Positions 1 to 7,992 of a DNA stretch of 64,000 bases are shown here, one piece after another. This DNA is from Verrucomicrobiota bacterium. Its GTDB lineage: Bacteria > Verrucomicrobiota > Verrucomicrobiia > Limisphaerales > JADJPG01. The stretch spans positions 124,001-188,000 of the forward strand of contig JADJPG010000005.1 in assembly GCA_016713365.1 (NCBI GenBank), given 5' to 3'. The notes below the pieces were generated by a model. That model was not told the DNA's origin. It saw only the letters and a program-made list of their open reading frames with translations, and did no database searches. The position numbers and the translations under genes were made by a program. Positions within the stretch are counted from its first letter, which is position 1, and each line of letters begins with the position of its first letter.

Positions 1-1
1 C

Positions 2-214
2 GCAGCGCGATTTTGGGTCAGCTTTGGCGCGGGCAGCGGCTGGGTCCGCATGGAAGGCGAGCTCGTTGATGCCGCGACGCAAAAGTCGCTGCTCAAGTTC
101 GATCAACGCCGTGTCAGCTCCATGCGTCTCGACTACAAGAGCGTGCTCGCATCGTGCACGAAGGAGATCGGCGAAGACTTCGCCCGGCTGATCAAACTCG
201 CCGAGGGCAAGTGA
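2..214 (+). CDS. C-terminal end of a DUF4410-like exported protein (partial)
   Basis: Only the last 70 residues lie in the window; the 5' end is cut off by the window edge. The fragment begins ARFWVSFGAGSGWVRMEGEL, continues with a TQKSLLKFDQRR segment and ends KLAEGK. A glycine-rich beta strand followed by a 'D-x-x-T-x-x-x-L-x-x-F' stretch resembles DUF4410, a family of small exported proteins or lipoproteins of unknown function. Its stop overlaps a possible GTG start of the following fabG-like gene (GTGA overlap at 211-214), so it may be the upstream member of the same transcript. The family call rests on a short motif and is tentative. Confidence 0.5.
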   Translation, partial: AARFWVSFGAGSGWVRMEGELVDAATQKSLLKFDQRRVSSMRLDYKSVLASCTKEIGEDFARLIKLAEGK

Positions 215-231
215 GCGTTTCTACGGCGAAC

Positions 232-959
232 ATGACCAAACGCATCGCACTCGTCACCGGCGCCAGCCGCGGCATCGGTCGCGCCATCGCCGTGGCGCTG
301 GCCCAAGCTGGCTGCCATGTGGCGATCAACTTCCGCTCCAACGAAGCCGAGGCGCAAGAGACGCTCGTGCTCGTTCAGAAAGCCGGCGGCTCGGGCGAGT
401 TGTGCCCTTCGATGTCGCTGATGGCGCGGCCTGCGAAGCGGCGGCAGCGAAGCTGATCGCCGCACACAAGCGTCTCGACATCCTCGTGAACAACGCCGGC
501 ATTCGGCAGGACGCGCTGCTTGTCTTCATGACGCCCGAGCAATGGGCGCAGGTCATCGCCACGAACCTCACGAGCTTCTACAACCTCACCAAGCCCGCGG
601 CCAAGCAGATGGCCATGCAACGATGGGGTCGCATCGTCAGCGTCGCGTCCACGGCCGGCCAGACCGGTGTCGAAGGTCAGGCGAACTACGCGGCGGCGAA
701 GGCTGGTGTCATTGGCGCGTCGAAGGCGCTCGCTCGCGAAATCGCCAAGCGCGGCGTAACGGTGAACGTGCTCGCGCCCGGCTTCATCGAAACGGACATG
801 ACTGCCGACGTGCCGCGGGATCAAATGCTCGCGCGCATTCCCGCCGGACGTTTCGGCAAGCCGGAGGAAGTCGCCGCTGCCGCCGCGTTCCTGTGCTCGG
901 ACGGTGCGGCCTACATCACCGGCGCCGTGCTGAACATCAACGGCGGCGTTTACACCTGA
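232..959 (+). CDS. fabG: 3-oxoacyl-ACP reductase, FabG/ApeQ-like SDR (frameshifted)
   Basis: NADPH-dependent short-chain reductase that would reduce the beta-keto group during polyketide/polyene chain extension. The N-terminus MTKRIALVTGASRGIGRAIA carries the TGxxxGIG cofactor motif. The NNAG motif and the catalytic Ser-Tyr-Lys set (SVASTAGQTGVEGQANYAAAK) lie in the second part, as does the C-terminal TGAVLNINGG. The two parts are in different frames: one base is missing at about 396-405, between GGSGEL and PFDVAD. Restored length is about 243 aa, normal for FabG. ATG 232 is chosen; an in-frame GTG at 211 overlaps the upstream stop and is an alternative. The stop is one base before the next gene. 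Given similar single-base breaks elsewhere in the window, a sequencing indel is more likely than gene death. Confidence 0.85.
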
Positions 960-960
960 G

Positions 961-1947
961 ATGGCGGCACCGGCGTCCCAAACGAAACACTGGTCCGGCA
1001 CCGGCAAGCTGCGCGGCGGCACCTTCGGCGTCCGCTTCTTCATCACTGCGCTGCGCTTGCTCGGCCTGCGGCTGACCTACGTTCTGCTCGTTCCCGTCGT
1101 GCTCACGCTGTCGTTCATCTCGCCGGACATCGCGGCCACGATGGGGTTCCACCGTCGCATGTTCGGCCCGCGAAACGCCCTCGGTCGGCGCTGGCTCGTC
1201 ATCAAACATTTCTTCTCCTTCGGCCGCGCCATCATCGATCGCACCGCGATTCTCGCCGGCATGACCAAACGGTTCTCGTTCACGTTCGACGGCGAGAAAC
1301 ATCTGCGCGACGCCGTGGCAGGCGGCAAAGGCGTCCTCCTGCTCACCGCGCATGTTGGCAATTGGGAAGTCGCCGGCCAGCTCCTTTCACGCATCGACGT
1401 GCCCGTCAACGTCACCGGCTTCGACAACGAAGATCCCGCCGTGCGCGCGTTGCTGAACAAAATCTCGAAGCAGAAGTTCAAACTCATCCCGCTCTCCGGC
1501 GCGCCCACGGATGTCATCGAACTCGTCGCCGCACTGCGTCGTGGGGAGCTCGTCTGCATGCTCGGCGACCGTGCCTATGGCGGGCCCACTGCGCGCGTGC
1601 CGTTCTTCGGGGATGTCGCCTCGTTTCCCGTCGGCCCGTACGTGCTCGCGGCCATAGCCGGCGCGCCACTGGTGCAAGTTTTCAGCCTGCGCGAACCCGG
1701 CGGGCACTATCATTTCTTCGGCTTCCCGCCCGTGCCGCCGGTTCATCCGCCGCGTCACGAACGCGACGCGCATCTCCGCAACTGCGCCGCGCAATTCGCC
1801 GCCAACCTCGAAAGCATCGTGAAACGCGACCCGCTCCAGTGGTACAACTTCTTTCCGTTTTGGGATGAGCCGAAGAGCAAACCTGATGCTGCGGAACAAG
1901 CCTCAGCCGTCGTGACGCAACCCAACCCCGCCGCGCGCGCGAACTGA
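961..1947 (+). CDS. LpxL/HtrB-type lysophospholipid acyltransferase
   Basis: About 328 aa, the usual size of lauroyl/myristoyl acyltransferases of the LpxL family. These membrane-bound enzymes transfer an acyl chain from ACP to a lipid hydroxyl. A hydrophobic N-terminal segment (RLTYVLLVPVVLTLSFI) is followed by the catalytic H-x4-E block at about residue 129 (LTAHVGNWEVAG). A second conserved block, LVCMLGDRAYGG, follows. Homologues sit in aryl-polyene clusters, where they are thought to help attach the polyene acyl chain to a membrane lipid, and that context fits here. The gene begins one base after the fabG stop and ends three bases before the dehydratase, so it is clearly operonic. The acyl donor and acceptor are inferred. 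Confidence 0.85.
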   Translation: MAAPASQTKHWSGTGKLRGGTFGVRFFITALRLLGLRLTYVLLVPVVLTLSFISPDIAATMGFHRRMFGPRNALGRRWLVIKHFFSFGRAIIDRTAILAGMTKRFSFTFDGEKHLRDAVAGGKGVLLLTAHVGNWEVAGQLLSRIDVPVNVTGFDNEDPAVRALLNKISKQKFKLIPLSGAPTDVIELVAALRRGELVCMLGDRAYGGPTARVPFFGDVASFPVGPYVLAAIAGAPLVQVFSLREPGGHYHFFGFPPVPPVHPPRHERDAHLRNCAAQFAANLESIVKRDPLQWYNFFPFWDEPKSKPDAAEQASAVVTQPNPAARAN

Positions 1948-1950
1948 ACC

Positions 1951-2361
1951 ATGTCCGTCTCCATCGAAGAACTCCTCCCGCACCGCGCGCCCATGCGCTG
2001 GGTGGACGCGCTCGTGGATTGCACAGACACAACCGCCATCGCCACCTTCCATGTCGGTGAAGATCACTTCGCACTGCGCGATGGCGCGCTGCTCGAAACG
2101 GCCCTCGTCGAGTGCGTCGCCCAAACCGTCGCCGCCGCGCTTGGCCAGCGGATGCGCGCCAGCGGCCAGCCCGGCGCCGCCAATCAAGGCATGCTCATCG
2201 GCGTGACCAACTTCAAGATCGTCGCCGCGCCCGCTGTCGGATCGACCCTAACCATCGACACGCGCGAAGTGAAACGTCTCGGCCCGATGCTTCTCGTCGC
2301 CGCGACGATCACCAGCGCCGGTCAACCCATCGCCAGCGGAGAGCTTTCGTTATATGCCTGA
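1951..2361 (+). CDS. ApeP-like hotdog-fold 3-hydroxyacyl-ACP dehydratase
   Basis: A 136-aa single hotdog domain. It starts MSVSIEELLPHRAPMRWVD, with the LLPHR.PM motif typical of FabZ/ApeP-type dehydratases, and has an acidic helix LLETALVECVAQTVAAALG where the catalytic Glu/Asp of the family sits. In the studied aryl-polyene system two unlike dehydratases, ApeI and ApeP, form a heterodimer. This gene matches the ApeP side; the ApeI-like partner is at 8643-9017. The reaction would be removal of water from a 3-hydroxyacyl-ACP to give the conjugated double bond. Its end overlaps the start of the next ketosynthase gene by eight bases. Confidence 0.8.
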   Translation: MSVSIEELLPHRAPMRWVDALVDCTDTTAIATFHVGEDHFALRDGALLETALVECVAQTVAAALGQRMRASGQPGAANQGMLIGVTNFKIVAAPAVGSTLTIDTREVKRLGPMLLVAATITSAGQPIASGELSLYA

Positions 2362-3493
2362 GCCGCGCGTCACCTTCGCCAGTTTCGGCGCCATCACGGC
2401 CGCCGGGCCGGATGTCTCGTCGCTGCTTGCCGCACTTCGCACCAACACCTCCGGCCTGCGCGCGAACGAGCGCTTCAACTCCCCGCGCTTTCAATCGAAC
2501 ATCGTCGGGGCAGCACTGAGATCCTCCGATGACAATCCTGCCTACGAGCTTGCGAACACCGCGCTGGCCGAGGCCCGCAAGAATCTCGGCGCACTTGCGA
2601 TTGCGCCTGAGCGCATCGGCTTCGTGCTCTCCACCACGAAGGCGAACATCGAAACACTCGAACGTCTCTCGGACGGGCGTCCCTGTTCCGAACGAGCGCG
2701 CCGTCATCTCCAGCCGGAATTGCTCGCGGAAGATCTCGCGTTCGCACACGGCGCGCGCGGCCCGCGCCAAACAATCTCCACCGCCTGCACTTCCGGAACC
2801 GTCGCCCTCCAGCAAGGCGCGAAGCTGATTCAGCGCGGCGCGGCTGACGCGGTCTATGTCGTCGGCGTCGATCATCTGTCCGCGTTCGTCGTCGCGGGGT
2901 TCACGGCGTTGAAGGCGATTGATCCGGTCGGCTCACGACCTTTCGATCGCGAACGTTGCGGACTCAGCCCCGGCGAAGCGGGAGCCGCCATCGTTCTCGT
3001 CCGCGGCGATTTGGCACCCGCTGGCATTGAACTCATCGGCTGGGGATCGAGCAACGACGCGAACCACATGACCGGCCCGTCGCGCGATGGCTCCGGTCTC
3101 GCGCTCGCCATTCGCGGCGCGTTGCGCACGGCGAATCTCACGGCGACTGACATCGACTACATCAACGTCCACGGCACCGGCACGCCTTACAACGACGCGA
3201 TGGAAGCCGCCGCGTTGCGCACGATTTTCGGCGAGACGTGTCCGCCCGTCAGCGGGCAGAAAGGCATGCTTGGCCACACGCTTGGCGCGGCCGGCGTGGT
3301 CGAATCGATCGTCTGCACGCTCGCGTTGCGTGAACAGTTTCTGCCGGGCACACCGCGCCTGTCGAACATCGCAGACGGCATGCCGTCCAGCCTCGTTAAG
3401 GAACCATGCCCCACCGCACGTTTGCGTCACGTGCTCAAGCTCAGCACCGGCTTCGGCGGCGTGAACTGCGCCCTCGTCTTGCGCCATGGATAA
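2354..3493 (+). CDS. Beta-ketoacyl-ACP synthase (ApeO-like ketosynthase)
   Basis: A 379-aa condensing enzyme with a complete active site. The nucleophilic Cys is in TISTACTSG (about residue 145), the first His in NVHGTGTPYND (about 272), and the Lys and second His in GQKGMLGHTLGAAG (about 302-307). It would catalyse decarboxylative condensation of malonyl-ACP with the growing chain. The next gene, overlapping by eight bases, encodes a shortened homologue lacking the Cys. This matches the ketosynthase/chain-length-factor heterodimer (ApeO:ApeC) of aryl-polyene synthesis. The protein is a little shorter than FabF (about 410 aa), as is usual for this branch. Confidence 0.88.
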   Translation: MPEPRVTFASFGAITAAGPDVSSLLAALRTNTSGLRANERFNSPRFQSNIVGAALRSSDDNPAYELANTALAEARKNLGALAIAPERIGFVLSTTKANIETLERLSDGRPCSERARRHLQPELLAEDLAFAHGARGPRQTISTACTSGTVALQQGAKLIQRGAADAVYVVGVDHLSAFVVAGFTALKAIDPVGSRPFDRERCGLSPGEAGAAIVLVRGDLAPAGIELIGWGSSNDANHMTGPSRDGSGLALAIRGALRTANLTATDIDYINVHGTGTPYNDAMEAAALRTIFGETCPPVSGQKGMLGHTLGAAGVVESIVCTLALREQFLPGTPRLSNIADGMPSSLVKEPCPTARLRHVLKLSTGFGGVNCALVLRHG

Positions 3494-4061
3494 GCTCGTC
3501 ATCACCGCCAGCAACATTGTGAACGCGGATGACGCGCGGACGGCGCGTTTGGGCACGCGCTTCGGACGCATGGACCTGATGAGCCAACTCGCGTTGCTAG
3601 CCGTGGAACCGTTCGCACCGCAGTTCGAGTCCATCGCCCGCGAACGCATCGCCATCTGCCTCGCCGCGCGCACCAGTTCGCTCGCGACCGACGCGGAGTA
3701 TTGGAAAGGCCGCGACAACACCGGCGGCCCCAGCCCGACGCTCTTCACCTACACGCTGCCCAGCGCCGCGCTCGGCGAGATCGCCATCCGCCACCGCATC
3801 ACCGGCCCGCCGTTGTGCTTCGTCGGCTCGAGCGAGGTTCTCCTGCCGGAAGCGGCGGAGCTCCTGCGTCTGCGCGAGGTGGACGCGGCCGTTTGCGTTT
3901 CGGTCAACGTCGTCACACCAACGCTCGCGGACTGGCTTGCGCTCCCGAACTCCGCCTCGGCATGCGCTGCCCTGCTGCGTACCGGCGACGTTGCGGGCCG
4001 TGCCGTGGGGGAATTTGACCGTGACTTGGAGGCGCTCTGTCACTACCTTGGCGCCCAATAA
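3486..4061 (+). CDS. Ketosynthase-like chain-length factor (ApeC-like), no active-site Cys
   Basis: A 191-aa protein resembling only the N-terminal half of a ketosynthase. The segment that should carry the Ser-Thr-Ala-Cys nucleophile reads GPPLCFVGSSEVLLPEAAEL. The position that aligns with Cys is not Cys, although a Cys occurs a few residues earlier. No HGTGT or GH motifs are present, so it cannot condense by itself. Position and overlap with the active ketosynthase suggest a partner subunit that shapes chain length, as proposed for ApeC. It is shorter than a full KS fold. No out-of-frame continuation with KS motifs was seen before the ACP gene 15 bases downstream. Confidence 0.72.
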   Translation: MDKLVITASNIVNADDARTARLGTRFGRMDLMSQLALLAVEPFAPQFESIARERIAICLAARTSSLATDAEYWKGRDNTGGPSPTLFTYTLPSAALGEIAIRHRITGPPLCFVGSSEVLLPEAAELLRLREVDAAVCVSVNVVTPTLADWLALPNSASACAALLRTGDVAGRAVGEFDRDLEALCHYLGAQ

Positions 4062-4076
4062 TTTACTGATCGATCC

Positions 4077-4340
4077 ATGCCTGTTTCCAAGACCGAGCTC
4101 AAAACGCGAATCATCGAAGCGCTGAATTTGCAGGACATCACGCCCGAGCAAATCGAAGACGAGGCGCCGCTCTTCGGCACCGGCCTCGGCCTGGATTCCA
4201 TCGACGCCCTCGAGCTCGTCGTCATGCTGGAGAAACACTACGGCATCATCATCAAGGGCATTGAAGAAGGTGGTCCGGCGTTTCGCTCCGTGCAGGCGCT
4301 CGCGGACTTCATCGACGCCCGGCGCGCGAGCACCACTTGA
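4077..4340 (+). CDS. Acyl carrier protein
   Basis: An 87-aa acidic helical protein with the phosphopantetheine attachment motif GLGLDSIDALELVVMLEKHY; the modified Ser is near residue 41. It would carry the growing polyene chain between the ketosynthase, reductase and dehydratases encoded around it. Its stop TGA shares a base with the ATG of the large ketosynthase gene (TGATG), which suggests coupled translation. A second ACP lies in the opposite arm (21144-21392), so starter loading and chain extension may use different carriers. No phosphopantetheinyl transferase gene was recognised in the window. Confidence 0.92.
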   Translation: MPVSKTELKTRIIEALNLQDITPEQIEDEAPLFGTGLGLDSIDALELVVMLEKHYGIIIKGIEEGGPAFRSVQALADFIDARRASTT

Positions 4341-6541
4341 TGGCCCGCCATCCTGTCATCACCGGTTTGGGCGTCATCGCCTCGCCCGGGTGCGGGGTGA
4401 ACACCATCTGGGACGCAGTCACCAATCATCGCGACGGTCTCAAGCCGCTCACGCTTTTCCCTTCGCCACGCCACGGCGCGGATCAAGTTGGCGAAGTTCA
4501 GCTCGACCTCCTCAATCTTGGCGCACCACGCAATGCTTCCCGCGGCGATCGTCTCGGCTGGCTCGCGGCGCGTGAAGCGATTCAATCGGCCGGGATCACC
4601 GCTGAACACTTCGGCGATCGCGCGGGCATCGTGTTCGGCTGTTCCGTCGGCGGCTCGTTCGACAGTGAACGTTTCCTCATTCAACTAATCAAGGAAGGCA
4701 AGTTCCGCCCGCGCCCAACGCGCTTTCACGAATGTCATTCCACCGCGGACCTGATCGCCGACAGCTTCGGCCTCTACGGCCCGAGCATGACAATCTCCAC
4801 CGCGTGCTCGTCGAGCGCGCTCGCCATCGCCGCCGCCGCCGAGATGATTCAGGCGGGCGAAGCGGACGTGATGCTGACCGGCGGCGCCGATTCGCTCGCG
4901 CGCATGACGTGGGGCGGCTTTCACGCGCTGCTGCTCGTGGATGGGCAAGGCTGCCGGCCGTTCGACGCCCACCGCGGCGGCATGAGCCTCGGCGAAGGCG
5001 CGGGCGTGCTCGTGCTCGAAGCGGAAGAAACCGCGCTGCGACGAGGCGCGAAGATTCTGGCGCGCTTGAGCGGCTGGGGTGCGAGCTGCGACGCACATCA
5101 TGTCACTGCGCCACATCCCGAAGGCGCCGGCGCACTCGCCGCGATGCGCGCCGCCTTGCGACGTGCTGGTCTCAATGCTGCGCAGATCGATTACGTCAAC
5201 GCCCACGGCACCGGCACGCGCGACAACGATCTCGCGGAATCGAAGGCGCTCAAGTCGCTCTTCGGCGAACGCGTGCCGCCGTTCTCCAGCTCGAAGCGCT
5301 TCTTCGGCCACTCCCTCGCCGCCAGCGGCGCGATTGAAGCCGTGGTCTGCGTCGAGGCGTTGCGCCACCAGCAGATGCCCGCGAATCCGGGCTTCAAAGA
5401 GATCGATCCCGCCATCGGCCTGACGCCCGTCCTGCAAACCACCGCCGCGAAGCTCACGCATGTGATGAGCAACTCGTTCGGATTCGGTGGGAACAACGCG
5501 GTGCTCATCTTCTCGACGCCGGAAGCAGGACAGCGCCCGCGCGCCGCAACGCTCGCGCCGGTGAACATCACGAGCATTGGCCTGGTGGGACCGGGCGGTG
5601 TCGCGGCGGTCGAAACGACCGCGCCGTTGGCAGTGGCGAAACTTTCGGCGCACTCCTGCAATCCCCTGCCCGGCGCAGACAAACTCTCGCCGAATCAGCG
5701 CCGCCGACTCGGCCGCATTCACCAGATGGCCATCCTCGCCGCGCGCGCAAGCCACGCGCCCGCTCCTGAGCAACGCGTCGCAGTGGCACTCGGAACCGGC
5801 CTGGGCTGCCTCGCGGAAGGCGCGGCATTCATCGAGAACTACGTGGCGAAGGATGAGGCCGAGCCGATGCCGTCACGCTTCCCCGGCTCCGTCCACAACG
5901 CGCCCGCCGGACAAATCGCGATGGACCTCGGCGCACGCGCCTTGAACTCCGCGCCAACCGCCGGATCGATCACCTTTGAATGCGCCCTGTGGCAGGCTCG
6001 CCGCCAACTCGAAGCTGATGAGGCCGACGTGGCGCTCGCCGGCACGGTTGATGAATTGCAGAACTACCTGCTCGTCATCGGCAAGCGCTGGGGCGTGTGG
6101 ACTGAGAAGACCTTGCCCGGCGAAGGAGCTGTCGTCGCTCGACTCTCCACCGGTGCCACCACGACGGATCCCGTCGCCCGTGTGACCGCGCTGCGCCTTG
6201 GGCGCTTTCGCCGTCCCTTCGATGCCGCGCGCGAAGTCGAGTGGATCGCCGAGTCAGTCGAACTATCGACGATCGATCTGCTGGTGACTGGCGCAGGCGG
6301 CTGGCCGGTGCTTGAACCCTCCTACGCTGCCGTGGCGCGCGAGATTTTCCGCCACGCAGGTCGCACCATCGCACAAGAAACCTACAAGGCCGCGTGCGGC
6401 GAATTCTATTCCGCCTCAGGCTTCGGCTTCGTGGCGGCCGTCCAAGCCGCCGTCGGACGGCGACTACGGGTGCTGCTCTACACCTTGTCGCCGCGCGGTG
6501 GCAAAGCGCTGTGCGTCGTTGAACCTGCGGCGGCGTTATGA
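4340..6541 (+). CDS. Fused ketosynthase + inactive ketosynthase (FabF/ApeR-like)
   Basis: A 733-aa fusion. Residues 1 to about 400 form a complete FabF-type ketosynthase: Cys in TISTACSSSALAI (about 155), His in VNAHGTGTRDND (about 289) and Lys/His in SSKRFFGHSLAASGA (about 318-323), ending in NSFGFGGNNAVLIF. Residues from about 405 (NITSIGLVGPGGVAAVE) to the end look like a second, degenerate ketosynthase N-terminal domain. There the Cys region reads SAPTAGSITFECALWQ, with no nucleophile at the expected place, so it probably acts as a built-in chain-length-factor-like partner. ATG 4340 is preferred over TTG 4337. This gives the locus a second KS/partner pair besides the two-gene pair upstream. 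Confidence 0.85.
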   Translation: MARHPVITGLGVIASPGCGVNTIWDAVTNHRDGLKPLTLFPSPRHGADQVGEVQLDLLNLGAPRNASRGDRLGWLAAREAIQSAGITAEHFGDRAGIVFGCSVGGSFDSERFLIQLIKEGKFRPRPTRFHECHSTADLIADSFGLYGPSMTISTACSSSALAIAAAAEMIQAGEADVMLTGGADSLARMTWGGFHALLLVDGQGCRPFDAHRGGMSLGEGAGVLVLEAEETALRRGAKILARLSGWGASCDAHHVTAPHPEGAGALAAMRAALRRAGLNAAQIDYVNAHGTGTRDNDLAESKALKSLFGERVPPFSSSKRFFGHSLAASGAIEAVVCVEALRHQQMPANPGFKEIDPAIGLTPVLQTTAAKLTHVMSNSFGFGGNNAVLIFSTPEAGQRPRAATLAPVNITSIGLVGPGGVAAVETTAPLAVAKLSAHSCNPLPGADKLSPNQRRRLGRIHQMAILAARASHAPAPEQRVAVALGTGLGCLAEGAAFIENYVAKDEAEPMPSRFPGSVHNAPAGQIAMDLGARALNSAPTAGSITFECALWQARRQLEADEADVALAGTVDELQNYLLVIGKRWGVWTEKTLPGEGAVVARLSTGATTTDPVARVTALRLGRFRRPFDAAREVEWIAESVELSTIDLLVTGAGGWPVLEPSYAAVAREIFRHAGRTIAQETYKAACGEFYSASGFGFVAAVQAAVGRRLRVLLYTLSPRGGKALCVVEPAAAL

Positions 6542-7290
6542 CTCGCTTCCACGTCATCGCAATCGTCACGGCGATTGCCGGCGCGACGGCGATTTCGCTG
6601 GGCAGTCTCCTCGCGCTCGGAGTTATCTTCGCCGCCTTCGCGATGGTGATGGGCTTCGGCGTGGCGTTCCCGCAATGGCGGATGTTTGGCCCGTTCATTT
6701 GCCAGGGCGACAGCTCCCAACAACGCGTCGCATTGACGTTTGACGACGGACCTGACCCGCGCTCGACGTCCGCGCTGCTTGATCTGCTCCGCGCGGAGAA
6801 CGTTCCGGCCACGTTCTTCTGCATCGGCCGCCACGTCGCCGCGCATCCTGAACTCGCCGCACGCATCGCCCAGGACGGTCACCTGCTCGGCAACCACACC
6901 TACACGCACAGCAACGCAACAAACTTCTTCGGGCTCGCGCGACTGACGGAGGAAATGTCGCGGACACAGTCCGCCATGCGCGATGCAGCGGGAGTTGCGC
7001 CCGTTTACTTTCGACCACCCATGGGCCTCTCGAATCCGCGAGTGTTCAAGGCGGCTTCGAGCCTTGGGCTGAAGGTCGTTGGCTGGACCGCTCGCGGCAT
7101 CGACACGCAGATTCGTGATTCGAACCGCGTGGTTCAACGCATCCTGCGCGGCGTGCGCCCCGGCGCGATCATCCTGCTGCACGACGGCAACATTCCGCCG
7201 GAACGTCTGCTGCCGACCGTGAAACTGCTGCTGGCCAAGTTGCGCGGGCAGGGCTATCAGTTCGCCAGACTGGATCATCTGATCAAATGA
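6538..7290 (+). CDS. Polysaccharide deacetylase family protein (NodB domain)
   Basis: A 250-aa membrane-anchored protein. Two N-terminal hydrophobic stretches (IAIVTAIAGATAISLGSLLA and IFAAFAMVMGFGVAF) precede a NodB homology domain. Its motifs are ALTFDDGPDPRS (metal Asp/base), LGNHTYTHSN (metal His-x3-His), VYFRPPMG and IILLHDG. Family members remove N- or O-acetyl groups from sugars. In a polyene-lipid locus the substrate could be a glycan headgroup or a related amide; this is unproved. The start overlaps the ketosynthase stop (ATGA), and its own stop overlaps the LolA-like gene in the same way, so it is translated as part of the block. Confidence 0.85.
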   Translation: MTRFHVIAIVTAIAGATAISLGSLLALGVIFAAFAMVMGFGVAFPQWRMFGPFICQGDSSQQRVALTFDDGPDPRSTSALLDLLRAENVPATFFCIGRHVAAHPELAARIAQDGHLLGNHTYTHSNATNFFGLARLTEEMSRTQSAMRDAAGVAPVYFRPPMGLSNPRVFKAASSLGLKVVGWTARGIDTQIRDSNRVVQRILRGVRPGAIILLHDGNIPPERLLPTVKLLLAKLRGQGYQFARLDHLIK

Positions 7291-7991
7291 ACCTTGCGAC
7301 ACCGTTACGCGCTGCGTGGCTTGCCCTGACACTAAGCACAGCCGCCAGTCTCAACGCCGCCGAGCCTGCGCTCACACCCGTAGCGGATCCGGCGCCGCTG
7401 CTTGCCGATCTCCGGCGTAAGATGTCCACACTGACGACGGTCTATCTTGAGTTCGATCAGGAACGGCATCTCGCGCTGTTCTCGGAACCGCTGAAGAGTT
7501 CGGGCGTGATGGTCATCGATCGACCGGACCTGATTCGCTGGGAAACGACGACGCCGTATCAATCCATACTGCTGGGCAATCGCAAATCAGTGGCGCAGTT
7601 CGAACAAGTGGACGGGCAATGGAAGAAGCTCAAGCTCGGCTTCCCGCAGATGCTCAAGCGCGTGATGGAGCAGATGAGCCTGATGCACCAGGGCAAGCTC
7701 GACGCGCTCACGGCGGATTTCACTCTGTCGGTGGCGACCGGCCGCGTCGCAGTCGTCACGATGGTACCGAAGGACAAGGATGTGCGCTCGATGCTCGCGT
7801 CGCTCGAGATCAAGATGGAGCCGGATTTTTCCGCGACGCGCGAAGTGGTGATGAACGAACCGAACGGCGACAAGACGCGCATTCTGTTCCGTCGCGAAAA
7901 GCGCGGCGTGAAGCTGCCGGCGGGAACCTTCGACCAGACGAAGCCGCTCGATGTCGCCGCCATTCAGGCGATCGCGAATGAAGGAAAGTGA
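7287..7991 (+). CDS. LolA-like outer-membrane lipoprotein carrier
   Basis: A 234-aa exported protein with a signal peptide ending near SLNAAEP (residues 1-26). The mature part has the LolA-type opening LLADLRRKMSTLTTVYLEFD, with the SGVMVIDRPDLIRWE strand pair and later VVTMVPKDKDVRSMLASLEI. LolA carries hydrophobic acyl groups across the periplasm. Aryl-polyene clusters encode their own LolA-like protein next to an MMPL exporter, presumably to ferry the aryl-polyene lipid to the outer membrane. An MMPL exporter is encoded in the opposite arm at 11356-15213. Assignment as the dedicated carrier, not the general LolA, follows from context. Confidence 0.82.
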   Translation: MNLATPLRAAWLALTLSTAASLNAAEPALTPVADPAPLLADLRRKMSTLTTVYLEFDQERHLALFSEPLKSSGVMVIDRPDLIRWETTTPYQSILLGNRKSVAQFEQVDGQWKKLKLGFPQMLKRVMEQMSLMHQGKLDALTADFTLSVATGRVAVVTMVPKDKDVRSMLASLEIKMEPDFSATREVVMNEPNGDKTRILFRREKRGVKLPAGTFDQTKPLDVAAIQAIANEGK

Positions 7992-7992
7992 G

